Source: Sporosarcina gallistercoris
GTDB lineage: Bacteria > Bacillota > Bacilli > Bacillales_A > Planococcaceae
DNA: 64,000 bases
Direction: 5' to 3'
Assembly (NCBI RefSeq): GCF_014836415.1
Contig: NZ_JACSQY010000001.1
Span: forward strand, 248,001 to 312,000
Shown here: positions 18,191-26,173 of the stretch, in pieces
Layout of the letters: every line of letters starts with the position of its first letter
Position numbering within the stretch: the stretch's first letter is position 1
Program-made: the position numbers and the translations under genes
Notes under the pieces: model-generated
Database searches by the model: none
Told to the model about the DNA's origin: nothing
Seen by the model: only the letters and a program-made list of their open reading frames with translations

Positions 18191-19021
18191 CTATTGATAT
18201 TGGTCATATTTTCTCTTACGTGCATGTTCCATAAGACGTGTGTAGATACGAGTGCTGTTGATATTGACATGCCCTAGTAGTTCTTGAATGTAACTTTGCG
18301 GCATGTCTTTCTCCGCTAAGTGTGCAGCAAACGTATGTCGCATCGTATGTGGTGATACTCTAAATCCTAAAGCATCCTTATAATCTCGAAACTTCCCCTG
18401 TACAAACTCTCGATTTAAAGGATTGCCACGAGTGTTGCAAAATAAATACTCACTCTCAATCTCTCGCTCATCAAGGTAGACCTTTAAGCGAACCTCACAG
18501 TCATGCGTAAACAGAACAAAGCGTTCCTTATTCCCTTTTCCTTTTTGAATCCAGATCTGTCGGGTCTCCCATTTGATATCAGATAGCTTGATGTTTAGTA
18601 ATTCACTAATACGTGCACCTGTTGCATAAAGAGCTTCCACAATCGCACGCTCTTGCTTATTCACTTTTGTGTGTTCTTGAAGTAGGGTGAGTTCACGTTT
18701 ATCGAGATAATAAGGTAATGAATCTTCTTTTTTCGGTGCCTTAACTGTTGCTGTCGGACTTTTCTTCAGCAAATTCTCTTCCATACAGTAACGATAGAAT
18801 GTCTTGACTGCAATTAACTTCAATTGAATCGACTTTGGCTTGAGTCCGTTTGCTTCCATTGAAACCATCCATCCTCGTATATCTCCTGCTTTAATTGTGT
18901 CATAGGGTTTTTCAACAAAGGTGAAAAATTGTCGCAAAGCAATTGTATAACTCCGTTTGGTTTCTGAACTAAATTTCATATGGTTATCCTTGAAAAACAA
19001 TATTTGAACATCTTCGTTCAT
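18191..19021 (-). CDS. tyrosine recombinase, slot 2 of array 1
   Basis: A 276-aa tyrosine recombinase with an intact active site: Arg in TGARISELLN, Lys in KGKGNKERFVLF, His/Arg in SPHTMRHTFAAHLA, His in LGHVNINST and Tyr in RIYTRLM. The core-binding domain spans about residues 1-100. The ATG at 19021 follows a GGGGTGA ribosome site lying in the end of slot 1, four bases downstream of which it starts. The module 2 counterpart, 44912-45745, is of almost the same length. Confidence 0.9.
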   Translation of the reverse strand: MNEDVQILFFKDNHMKFSSETKRSYTIALRQFFTFVEKPYDTIKAGDIRGWMVSMEANGLKPKSIQLKLIAVKTFYRYCMEENLLKKSPTATVKAPKKEDSLPYYLDKRELTLLQEHTKVNKQERAIVEALYATGARISELLNIKLSDIKWETRQIWIQKGKGNKERFVLFTHDCEVRLKVYLDEREIESEYLFCNTRGNPLNREFVQGKFRDYKDALGFRVSPHTMRHTFAAHLAEKDMPQSYIQELLGHVNINSTRIYTRLMEHARKRKYDQYQ

Positions 19022-19025
19022 GCTC

Positions 19026-19919
19026 TCACCCCATCATATTTTGGTAGGCCGTAATCATGTCTTCAGTAGGTATACGCGCATACCCACGTGTTGTGTTTAA
19101 ATCAGAATGTCCTAGTTCATCTGCGATAAATTCTAGCGTCGCACCTTTTGCAAGCATTCGTGTTGCAAACGTATGACGGCAACTATGTGGATTGAGAGCA
19201 CGACGTAACCCTGCTTGCGTCCCAACTCTAGTAGTCACCTTATAAATGCCTTGTGTGCCTAACCGGTTTCCAAATTTATTGATAAACAAGTAGTCACTTT
19301 CCTGATCCGTGCGTGTTTCAAGATAGGCTTTTAAGATGAATGAGCATTCTTCAGAAAAATGAACTGTTCTTTTTTTATTTCCCTTTCCTATGACCTCAGC
19401 GGTTCTTTTCTTCAAATCAACATCCGTTATATTTAAATTTGAAACTTCGGAGCGACGACATCCCGATGAAAACAGGAAAAGTACAAGCGCTCGATCCCTT
19501 ATCGATAGTTTTTCTATTGCTAGTCTAACTCGTGCATAATCATACTCATCAAGGAATTGTGGAAGTGAATGAGGAATCGTCGGGCGCCATCTCTTCTTCA
19601 TCACTACATCGTCCATATAGTCTTCCTCTAAGCAAAATGTAAAGAATGAAGAAAGAGATGAAAGAACAAGGTCTATCGTCCGCGGCTTTTTATCAATAGA
19701 GTAAGCAGTCAGCCATTGAAGGATGTTCTCTGATGTCATTTCTTCTAGAGGGACTGCACACTCACTTAGAAATCTTTCAAGTATACTTCGATATTTAGTG
19801 ATAGTTGCTTTCGCCTTATTTTCAAGTTTAAGGCTCAACAGATATTCATTAAAAATGAGTAACATCTCTTTTTGAATTCCGTCGTGCTCGCTTATCCAGT
19901 AGTTTTCAGACTTCACCAT
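19026..19919 (-). CDS. tyrosine recombinase, slot 1 of array 1
   Basis: A 297-aa tyrosine recombinase and first gene of the array. A YW motif at residues 7-8 and the core-binding helices NEYLLSLKLENKAKATITKYRSIL precede the catalytic domain: Arg in SGCRRSEV, Lys in IGKGNKKRTVHF, His/Arg in NPHSCRHTFATRML, His in LGHSDLNTT and Tyr in RGYARIP. The ATG at 19919 follows AAGGAGG. Its module 2 counterpart (45751-46644) has exactly the same coding length, 894 bp. The promoter of the array should lie in 19920-20110. Confidence 0.9.
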   Translation of the reverse strand: MVKSENYWISEHDGIQKEMLLIFNEYLLSLKLENKAKATITKYRSILERFLSECAVPLEEMTSENILQWLTAYSIDKKPRTIDLVLSSLSSFFTFCLEEDYMDDVVMKKRWRPTIPHSLPQFLDEYDYARVRLAIEKLSIRDRALVLFLFSSGCRRSEVSNLNITDVDLKKRTAEVIGKGNKKRTVHFSEECSFILKAYLETRTDQESDYLFINKFGNRLGTQGIYKVTTRVGTQAGLRRALNPHSCRHTFATRMLAKGATLEFIADELGHSDLNTTRGYARIPTEDMITAYQNMMG

Positions 19920-20111
19920 TAGTAACGAGCCTCCTTTCTTTATTTGTCTCGTAGCCTCTTAATCTCATTATGGACAGTCTATTTATCTTTTATACATCTC
20001 TTACATTTAATAGAGTTTTCGTTATACAGGAATGCACTTCTTTTTTCCTTCACCATTTACTTTGCATCTGCTCGCCATTTGTTCATACTTCTTGATCTAC
20101 AATACCTTCAA

Positions 20112-20149
20112 TTTAAAATAGACCTTATCCAATGGTGGTGATAAGGTCT
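20112..20149 (-). terminator. terminator-like hairpin
   Basis: The stem AGACCTTATC / GATAAGGTCT, 10 bp with a 10-nt loop, is followed on the minus strand by ATTTTAAATT. Confidence 0.6.
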
Positions 20150-20210
20150 GCTGATTTTATATGCAGGATTACTCTATATAGATTAACGTTGGATAAATAC
20201 AGAATGGACA

Positions 20211-20248
20211 GAAAAAGCCATTCAACTGATTTCCCGATTGAATGGCTT
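20211..20248 (-). terminator. terminator-like hairpin
   Basis: The stem AAGCCATTCAA / TTGAATGGCTT, 11 bp, is followed on the minus strand by TTTCTG. It is the middle hairpin between the S-layer exon and recombinase array 1. Confidence 0.7.
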
Positions 20249-20413
20249 CTCCCTTTTAACCTAAACCTAACAAAATTAATTGTCAGACTAGTGTTTGAAT
20301 TGTTTGGTGCACAGGTGCGTTTTTTGTCTTCAATTTATTGAAGAGAAGGGCTATTTGTAGAGCACGCCGAAAGGTAGTGCTTTTTTTATATTAGGGGCTT
20401 ACAAAAGAAAAGC

Positions 20414-20440
20414 CCTCTAACCGATTGCTCGATTAGAAGG
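20414..20440 (-). terminator. hairpin downstream of S-layer 3' exon 1
   Basis: An imperfect stem (CCTTCTAATCGA / TCGGTTAGAGG on the minus strand) followed by GCTTTTC. The same hairpin in slightly changed form follows the S-layer exon of module 2 at 47824-47849. Confidence 0.65.
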
Positions 20441-20539
20441 ACATTTTCTCTTTGTACCAAGTTAAATTAGTATTTCTCATCTTTTGGGATGAAATATATC
20501 CAGTCAAAATTTTCGGAATCCTAAGTTGCATAGGCACTA

Positions 20540-21661
20540 TTATTTTGATTCTAGTTTTGCTATTATCTTACCATCTACTATTTCAAAAGCAATTTTAGCA
20601 ATAACTGTCTTGTCTTTCGTTCCTTTTGTTATAGTGATTTTGTAAGGCACTCCTTCTTTAGCATCTGCCTGTTCTTTTATAGCGTTAAACAATGTTTTAG
20701 ACATTTCAGTATTACTATTTAATACTAAATCATCACCCTCAACAACTAAACCTAAAACAAGACCGCCTAACTCAGTTGGAACTTCTACTTCTAAATCTTT
20801 AATCGCTACTTCAGACTTGTCAAATCTATGACCTTTAATACCCGCAGTATTTATAGCAGATACATCCAAAGTGAATAGTTTAATTAAGTTTTCATAAGTC
20901 ACTTCCACTTGGTCAGTATTACCTGCTCTAACTGCACGGTTAGTTAAATAACCTAAAGTATCTTGAGTAGTACCGTTTTCAATACCAGCAGCTACTCCTA
21001 CTAATCTTTTACCGCTCTGGATTTCTGTAAGTTGCTCATCGTTAGCAGCTTCTGTAACTGTACCCGTTCCTTCTGTTGCTACAGGTTTTGTACCTACAAC
21101 AGAAACGTCTTGGTTAGCAGTAACTTTAGAAACAATACCTGTGTTATTTACTTTTACACCTACAGCATCAACTACTAGATTAGAAACTGATGCACCAGAA
21201 GCAATTTCTACTGTTGCAGCATCAGAAATAGTTACAGTACCAGTATATGATCCTTTTAAAGTTACAGGACCAGCTGTATTAAGTGTTACGTTTGCTCCTG
21301 CTGCATTACCACTTAAGTCGATTGTTGCACCATCTGAATCAGTTACAACAATTCCACCTGTATGTGTTGCTTGACTTACAAATGAAGTGTTACTAACTGC
21401 TGTTACGTTTGTAGAACCACCTACTGATGTAGAAATAGCTCCAGTAACGTGAGCACCTGGTGTATTAATTGTTAAATCGCCAGTAATCACTAGATTTCTA
21501 AGATTAACTGTACCAGTTGAGTTACCATTTATCGTAACATTACCATTAATCGTTCTAGTTCCAGTTGCTGGACCATAATTAGTTGTACTTACACCTGTTG
21601 CGTTTAGCGTTAAGTCACCAGTATGTGTTCCTGATGTAGCATTAATTAAATCTTCAGCGCT
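20540..21661 (-). CDS. S-layer C-terminal beta-helix exon (module 1), no own start
   Basis: A reading frame of 373 codons that opens directly at the predicted 3' end of the group II intron (first codon AGC at 21661). It has no ATG with a ribosome site. The first ~180 residues are a short-period Thr/Asn/Val-rich repeat (GDLTLNATG, NGNVTINGNSTG, NLRNLVITGDLTINTPG) typical of right-handed beta-helices. A C-terminal domain ending in AIKDLEVEVP to IAKLESK follows. It has the composition of secreted surface-layer proteins: no Cys and rich in Thr, Val and Ala. I interpret it as a 3' exon joined by splicing to the body exon at 22541-24895. A GTG at 21490 could in principle start a shorter product, but no ribosome site supports it. 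The module 2 counterpart is 47921-49117. Confidence 0.7.
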   Translation of the reverse strand, partial: SAEDLINATSGTHTGDLTLNATGVSTTNYGPATGTRTINGNVTINGNSTGTVNLRNLVITGDLTINTPGAHVTGAISTSVGGSTNVTAVSNTSFVSQATHTGGIVVTDSDGATIDLSGNAAGANVTLNTAGPVTLKGSYTGTVTISDAATVEIASGASVSNLVVDAVGVKVNNTGIVSKVTANQDVSVVGTKPVATEGTGTVTEAANDEQLTEIQSGKRLVGVAAGIENGTTQDTLGYLTNRAVRAGNTDQVEVTYENLIKLFTLDVSAINTAGIKGHRFDKSEVAIKDLEVEVPTELGGLVLGLVVEGDDLVLNSNTEMSKTLFNAIKEQADAKEGVPYKITITKGTKDKTVIAKIAFEIVDGKIIAKLESK

Positions 21662-22543
21662 ATTCCCTTCTTATACTACAATCACTGTAGCTTTCGATTA
21701 GGGCCTACACCGGACAAGCGACTTTCATCGCATACGGCGTGCCATCAACAGTAGTATTCATTCCCTGCCAATTCCCTTGGATTTTAATGATTCTTTCGAA
21801 TCCGTAAAATATACCTATACATTTGGCAAATAGATGGATCAATCACACACAAGTGATTGATCCTACTATTTTATTGGAAAGCCATTTTTAGGGAAATAAG
21901 CTTTTCGAATACGTACCACTGACTAGGTTCCTTCGCTCCTGCTGGTTTTATCCTCCTCATAGGTTACCCTACAAGTACAAACGGCCAACTATCCACACTA
22001 CTATGAACCTGCTGCCATCTTAATAGGATCACTGGTGCTGAATCACCTAGCCTACTAAGACTTCAAACGTTCCGTTACGTCCATCCCTTGTTTTGACAAC
22101 CTTAGATCTCCACTATCCAGGAGTGAGAAAGAACAGGTTAACAGTCAATTTCACTGATCTCCATTCCATCATTTCATATGGAAGGATGAGTGCCGAACCC
22201 CTAGCTTAATTTCGCGACACTCACTACCTCACCCTGCCTACATGGATTCGTCTACCTGACCCTAGTTGTCTTTTAAAGAGCCCCGCCTCGGCACTACCGA
22301 GTACGACTTTACCTGACTTAATCCCTTTTGCGTAGTTGCTCAGCGCATCATTGGACCCAGGAGGATTAGGCACTTGCATCAAGACTGTTTAGCAAGATTC
22401 GGAATTACACCGAATAATTGGAATGTAACAGTTAGAATAAAACCTCATGGAAGACTACTAGTTAAAGCACCAACCATGAGGCATATTCCACTAATTTCAC
22501 TAGCGAACTAGCTTATATAGTAACGTTTCGTTTATTTTTATTA
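21662..22543 (-). ncRNA. ORF-less group II intron, copy 1
   Basis: On the minus strand, 21740-21707 forms a 34-nt domain V: ACGCCGTAT, stem GCGAT, GAAA tetraloop, GTCGC, a 2-nt bulge, then GTCCGGTGT. This matches the group II catalytic hairpin with a CGC triad. A domain VI-like hairpin follows (CCCTAATC...CTACA/TGTAG...TATAAGAAGGG). The intron would end at GGGAAT (21662). Domain IV is a small hairpin (21836-21863) with no reverse transcriptase. A candidate EBS1, AGGGGTT (22202-22196), can pair with ACTCCT at the end of the upstream reading frame, placing the 5' splice site just before its TAA stop. I see no canonical GUGYG at that point, so the 5' end is tentative; GTGCC near 22373 is an alternative. 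The ~880 bp are highly similar to 49118-50000. Confidence 0.8.
22436..22481 (-). terminator. terminator-like hairpin just after the S-layer body stop
   Basis: The stem CCTCATGG / CCATGAGG with a ~23-nt loop is followed on the minus strand by TTTTATTC, 60 bp after the stop codon. It is conserved in module 2 (49895-49938). It could terminate the short, unspliced S-layer mRNA or be part of intron domain I. Confidence 0.5.
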
Positions 22544-24895
22544 AGGAGTAACTGTGCTGCTAACTACGAAGTTAACTGATGCAGTTTTTCCACCAGCATA
22601 CTTGAATGTAGCAGTAAACTTATCGCCAGCTTCAGCGCCAGTGATGTTAGTTGCTGTAGTAGCATTAGAAACTACTGTTAGAGCAGAACCATCAACTTTA
22701 GATACATTAGAAATTGTAATAGTAGCTGCTTCAACTTTTGCAACGCCATACTGATCTTCAAGTTCATCAATAACTGCATTTAATCTTGATGTTGCGATAG
22801 CTTTAGTACCATTTGCATCAACAAATGCTCCACCGTTAACAACTTTATCAGTAAATGTGATTGTATTTACTTCTACAGCTTTGTTAGACACTACTAAATC
22901 TTTTTCGATTGTTGCTGCTGCCGCACCATTACCATCTTCTACCATGATAGTTACTTTAACAGGGATGTCTTTAGCAACACCGTTAATATCTTTGAAATCT
23001 CCTGCTACATAACCAAGCGTTGCAAGATCTTTGATTTTACCAGCTGTTGCAGTATCCAATTTACCGTTTGTAGTAATAGTATACTTAGATGAAGGCAATA
23101 ATACTTTCGCTCCAGCTGCAGTTACACCATATACTTTAGGTGTTACATCATATCCTGCTGCTGCAGATCCTGTTGCTACGCCATCATTATACATTACTCC
23201 AAGGTCTGCAACTTCATAACTTGCATACTCTGATTGAGTTACACGTGTGAATGTTACTGATTTAGAGCTTGCTGAAACAATTTCAGATGCAACTGGTGTA
23301 GCCGCTGCAGTGCTTGGTGCTAATGAGAATACTAATTTTTCAGTATTAACTGTCCCAGCTACTGTAGCTTTTACTGTGAATACGTCTGTAGAATCATTAG
23401 CATAAACAAACGCGTTATCAGCTACAACATCAGATGATGTTACTTGAATTGTCGTATTAGCAATATCTGATTGAAGAACAATTGAGTTTTCAACTGTTGA
23501 AGCATCTAACCAGTCGTTAACTTGCTTTTTAGTTAAAGTACGACCGTATTGGTCTTGAACTAGAAGGTCTTCACCTTTAAACTTAACTTCGTTACCTGCT
23601 GCGACGTTAGTAGAAACTTCACTATTCAATCCAATAACAGCTTCACCTTTTGCGTTTGGCTTAACTGTAATTTGAACGTTAGAGTAATCACCATTTGTCG
23701 GAACTAATGATGTTAGAGTAGTAATAACGTCATTTGTAGTTGCGTTTGAAGGTGCTGTGTAGAATAATTTTGCAGAACCATCTTGTTGTTTTTCAAGTGT
23801 TAAGCCTGAACTTAAAGTAACACCTGTTAAAGCAGAGTGCTTAGTTACCGCGTTACCATATTGGTCTACTGCAGCAAATGGAACTTCCACTTTTTCAGAT
23901 CCAGCAATCAACTTCTCTGGAGTAGATAATTTGAAGCTAGATACTGCTGGCAATGCGTCTGCAGTAATAGTATACTTCGAAACTTTACCTGTGTTGTTTG
24001 AAATCAATTGAAGATCCGTTGTACCACCTTTAGCAGCTTGTGATCCTGGAGCCAACTCGATAGCTTGATAAACAACGTCATCAATGGTAACTGTTGTTGC
24101 ATTAGCTGTAGTAGGTTGAGCTACAAATAAAGGATTATTTGACAGATACGTCAATTCAGATAAAGTTGGTGCAGCTAGCTTATTTCCATACTGATCTTTT
24201 ACTTCGAATAACAATACATATTTATTCGCTGCAAATCCTGCTGGAAGAGCTTCTAACTTATTAGTTGAAGTGTTATAAACACCTTTAATTTCAGTTGTTG
24301 CTGCTTTTGCTTCTAAACCAATTGTAACTTCTGCGTTTACTACTGTTGCAGAGTTCGCATGAACACCTGTCAAGAAGACCTTATTACCTGGAATAAATTT
24401 AACGCCTGCTGATGCAGTATTACCAATAATCAATTGTCCTGGAGTAGCAACATCAACTTTACCGCCAGTTGATTGCGTCCAGTTAATTGTTTGGTTAGTC
24501 ATTTTTTCCCCATACTGGTTCAACACTTCATAATTAACGAAAGCTGTTTCGTTTGCTTGATACGAAACTCCGCCGATTGCTTTAGCAGTCGGGTTTAAAG
24601 GAGCTGTTTCAGAAAGAACGTTGATTTTAGCAACTTTTTCGTCTGCTACTGTTACTGAACTTGTCAAAGCCTTATCAGAAAGACCTGTAACAGTTACAGT
24701 GTACTCACCTTTTGTAAGCTTAGATGTTGTATTGATAGCTACAGATTTTTTGTCATCTGAAAACTTCATAGAATCAACGTTTACAACAACATTACCTTTT
24801 TTAACAACGATTGATGCTTTAGTAGTGTCGATTGCTTGGTCAAATGTTACTTCAAGACCTTTAGCGTTAATCGCCTTTTCCGGTCGATCTGTTAA
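22541..24895 (-). CDS. S-layer protein body cassette (module 1), lacks N-terminus and promoter
   Basis: A 784-codon open frame encoding the middle of a large surface-layer protein. It consists of successive ~90-110-residue beta-sandwich/Ig-like repeats with the recurring motif (V/L)xxQYGxxxT (for example EVLNQYGEKMT, EVKDQYGNKLA, AAVDQYGNAVT, LVQDQYGRTLT, ELEDQYGVAKV). Signal peptide and SLH domains, which anchor such proteins in Bacillales, are missing. The frame opens after a TAA at 24896-24898 with no start; the first ATG is at 24769 without a ribosome site, and a strong hairpin lies immediately upstream. The first codons read PEKAINAK across the 20-bp junction site. It ends VSSTVTP-stop at the intron. 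I infer a silent cassette that must be joined to a 5' part elsewhere to be expressed. Confidence 0.75.
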   Translation of the reverse strand, partial: LTDRPEKAINAKGLEVTFDQAIDTTKASIVVKKGNVVVNVDSMKFSDDKKSVAINTTSKLTKGEYTVTVTGLSDKALTSSVTVADEKVAKINVLSETAPLNPTAKAIGGVSYQANETAFVNYEVLNQYGEKMTNQTINWTQSTGGKVDVATPGQLIIGNTASAGVKFIPGNKVFLTGVHANSATVVNAEVTIGLEAKAATTEIKGVYNTSTNKLEALPAGFAANKYVLLFEVKDQYGNKLAAPTLSELTYLSNNPLFVAQPTTANATTVTIDDVVYQAIELAPGSQAAKGGTTDLQLISNNTGKVSKYTITADALPAVSSFKLSTPEKLIAGSEKVEVPFAAVDQYGNAVTKHSALTGVTLSSGLTLEKQQDGSAKLFYTAPSNATTNDVITTLTSLVPTNGDYSNVQITVKPNAKGEAVIGLNSEVSTNVAAGNEVKFKGEDLLVQDQYGRTLTKKQVNDWLDASTVENSIVLQSDIANTTIQVTSSDVVADNAFVYANDSTDVFTVKATVAGTVNTEKLVFSLAPSTAAATPVASEIVSASSKSVTFTRVTQSEYASYEVADLGVMYNDGVATGSAAAGYDVTPKVYGVTAAGAKVLLPSSKYTITTNGKLDTATAGKIKDLATLGYVAGDFKDINGVAKDIPVKVTIMVEDGNGAAAATIEKDLVVSNKAVEVNTITFTDKVVNGGAFVDANGTKAIATSRLNAVIDELEDQYGVAKVEAATITISNVSKVDGSALTVVSNATTATNITGAEAGDKFTATFKYAGGKTASVNFVVSSTVTP
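24862..24881 (-). other. cassette junction site 1 (candidate recombination site)
   Basis: GGAAAAGGCGAYTAACGCTA on the minus strand (Y = T here) lies at the 5' edge of the body cassette. The same 20 bases occur at 52550-52569 and 32948-32967, while the sequences on both sides differ. A small dyad GCG-TTAAT-CGC lies in it. The common core with divergent flanks is what a site-specific recombination or conversion boundary would leave. Confidence 0.65.
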
Positions 24896-24901
24896 TTACA
24901 A

Positions 24902-24942
24902 AAAAGCTCCAATCCCTTGTGCGACAAGGGATTGGAGCTTTT
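24902..24942. terminator. 19-bp perfect hairpin upstream of cassette 1
   Basis: AAAAGCTCCAATCCCTTGT, loop GCG, and its exact complement, with A/T tracts on both ends. It would block read-through into the cassette from the right, which supports the idea that the cassette is silent. A near-identical hairpin lies at 32987-33031. Confidence 0.8.
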
Positions 24943-24953
24943 GACGTTTTTTT

Positions 24954-25103
24954 AAAAATCACGTTAAGGTGAGTCTTCGCGATCAGCTCGGGCATAGTAC
25001 GATAGAAACCACAGTACTCTATACCAACCTTTCGCAGGATGAACAACGAGAGGTGTTAAGGAAAATGGATAAAGAACCCGAAGAGAGAACTAAAAGTAAA
25101 TAG
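24954..25103 (+). pseudogene. C-terminal fragment of a tyrosine recombinase (plus strand), copy 1
   Basis: Forty-nine codons read HVKVSLRDQLGHSTIETTV, then LYTNLSQDEQREVLRKMDKE and stop. The GHSTIETT and LYTNL blocks are the final His and Tyr region of a tyrosine recombinase. The Arg-Lys-His/Arg part is missing and the fragment runs straight into the hairpin at 24902-24942. It is head-to-head with the cassette and differs in sequence from the array recombinases, so it marks the end of another, lost recombinase gene. Confidence 0.7.
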
Positions 25104-25665
25104 GTTTTAAATCCCACTTCTATTAGTAGGTGAATCCGAAAAACGGGATGAAAATTGAAAGATCTAGGAATGTCTCGTAACGTCGATGATTAGGATGAAT
25201 TCTGATCCATAGGAGTGAAGACGTGGACTGAATATTGATACCGGTACTCCTAAGGAAGTAGTTGTGGAAGATGATGGTATCATCATTCGTAAATGACTGC
25301 ATGTTGACAGAAGAGATTTCAATTGAAAATAAAAAATACTCGCGGGCGGGAATCATTCTTAGACTAACATGAGCGAAAGATGATTAGAAATCCTTAAAGC
25401 GAAACAGAGATCTACTCCTATCCTCTTCTAGGAGTTATCCATTTATGGTATCCATAATAAACACAACTATACCCCATAGCATTGCCCGTATTGGCAGAAG
25501 ATGATATGGGGTATATGCATGTTCGAATTTAATAGAAAGGTACTGTGACCTCTGCAGCACCCGATAGTTGGAGAAGAAACCTAACAATTATCCACATAAA
25601 AAGGACCACCTCAGCAATCCTTTCTTTTATCAATCATTAAAGCCTTTGATTATGTGCATGGTCAA

Positions 25666-25914
25666 TTATAATTCGTCATACTTTAAAATTTCCACATCTT
25701 CCGGAATCAAATGCGTGTATGTTTTTAAATAATATTCACCCAGTGTTTGTTGACGCTTTACACTACAATTGTCCTTGTGATACACCTGAGTTATACCAAA
25801 CGAAATACGAAAATAATTCCACTGCAACGTCTTCCAATTGGTCGCAACATTAAAATTCATCTCTGAGGATCGTAGAAACCATTCCATTTCTCTTGAAATC
25901 TGATTAGTCATCAT
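25666..25914 (-). CDS. small hypothetical protein downstream of a radC remnant
   Basis: An 82-aa protein whose family I do not recognise. It contains aromatic-rich stretches (REMEWFLRSSEMNFNVATNW, TLQWNYFRISFGITQVYH) and an acidic tail ending IPEDVEILKYDEL. The ATG at 25914 follows AAGGAG at 5 bp; the ribosome site lies inside the end of the radC fragment, whose stop overlaps the start. This coupling suggests the pair once formed an operon. It may be intact, but its role is unknown. Confidence 0.5.
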   Translation of the reverse strand: MMTNQISREMEWFLRSSEMNFNVATNWKTLQWNYFRISFGITQVYHKDNCSVKRQQTLGEYYLKTYTHLIPEDVEILKYDEL

Positions 25915-26065
25915 ATGCACTCCTTGTCTTTCAAAGAGACCACCTCGTCTTCTCCTCCGACGAGGTGGTCTAGCACATCAATTCCAATGCTGTCTCCTGC
26001 TTCTTTCAACCGTTTCGGGACGTCTATGTTTTCCGGACTTGGGGTAGGATTGCTGAAAGGATACT
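25911..26065 (-). pseudogene. radC: RadC-family (JAB/MPN) protein, C-terminal fragment
   Basis: The minus-strand frame reads PFSNPTPSPENIDVPKRLKE, then AGDSIGIDVLDHLVGGEDEV, VSLKDKECI and stop. This matches the end of RadC proteins (…NHPSGDPTPS…VTKRL.EAG…GI.VLDH…) although the HPSGD metal-site region is altered or lost at the breakpoint. Accessory RadC proteins are common on genomic islands. Only ~50 codons remain, so it is non-functional. Confidence 0.75.
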
Positions 26066-26111
26066 TGTCAGTATTTCTGACTCAACACCAAAATTAATGT
26101 GACCAATTTTC

Positions 26112-26150
26112 GACAAAAACAAACCTACTCCTAATTAAGAGTAGGTTTGT
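26112..26150 (-). terminator. terminator of the putative immunity gene
   Basis: A 12-bp stem (ACAAACCTACTC / GAGTAGGTTTGT) with an 8-nt loop is followed on the minus strand by TTTTGTC, 24 bp past the stop at 26174. Confidence 0.85.
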
Positions 26151-26173
26151 TGCAAGTTAATTTATCTTAAAAA

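Larger units (their letters stand above)
19920..20539. other. intergenic region between recombinase array 1 and the S-layer 3' exon
   Basis: About 620 bp without a convincing gene. It contains at least three minus-strand hairpins that look like terminators (20112-20149, 20211-20248 and 20414-20440). It also has a short stretch GTGCACAGG(T)GCG that recurs after the S-layer exon of module 2. The hairpins probably separate S-layer transcription from the recombinase promoter. Confidence 0.6.
24900..25560. repeat. ~600-bp duplicated segment, copy 1
   Basis: This stretch is repeated with scattered substitutions and small indels at 32985-33600. Both copies contain the hairpin, the plus-strand recombinase tail, a conserved block AGGAATGTCTCGTAACGTCG and a final imperfect hairpin around ATACCCCA...TGGGGTAT. 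No other gene is visible. It flanks the 20-bp junction on the side away from the cassette in both places. Confidence 0.75.

Noticed and set aside
20540..21490. Treating the beta-helix frame as an independent gene starting at GTG 21490
   Set aside because: There is no ribosome site, and the protein repeat continues upstream to the intron end in both modules, so a 3' exon fits better.
25123..25356. 77-codon minus-strand frame in the ~600-bp repeat
   Set aside because: The corresponding frame is not preserved in the second copy of the repeat, so it is not under coding selection.
25938..25970. 12-bp perfect inverted repeat, first taken for a terminator
   Set aside because: It lies inside the radC fragment's coding sequence (DHLVGGEDEVV) and has no T-tract; it is probably incidental.
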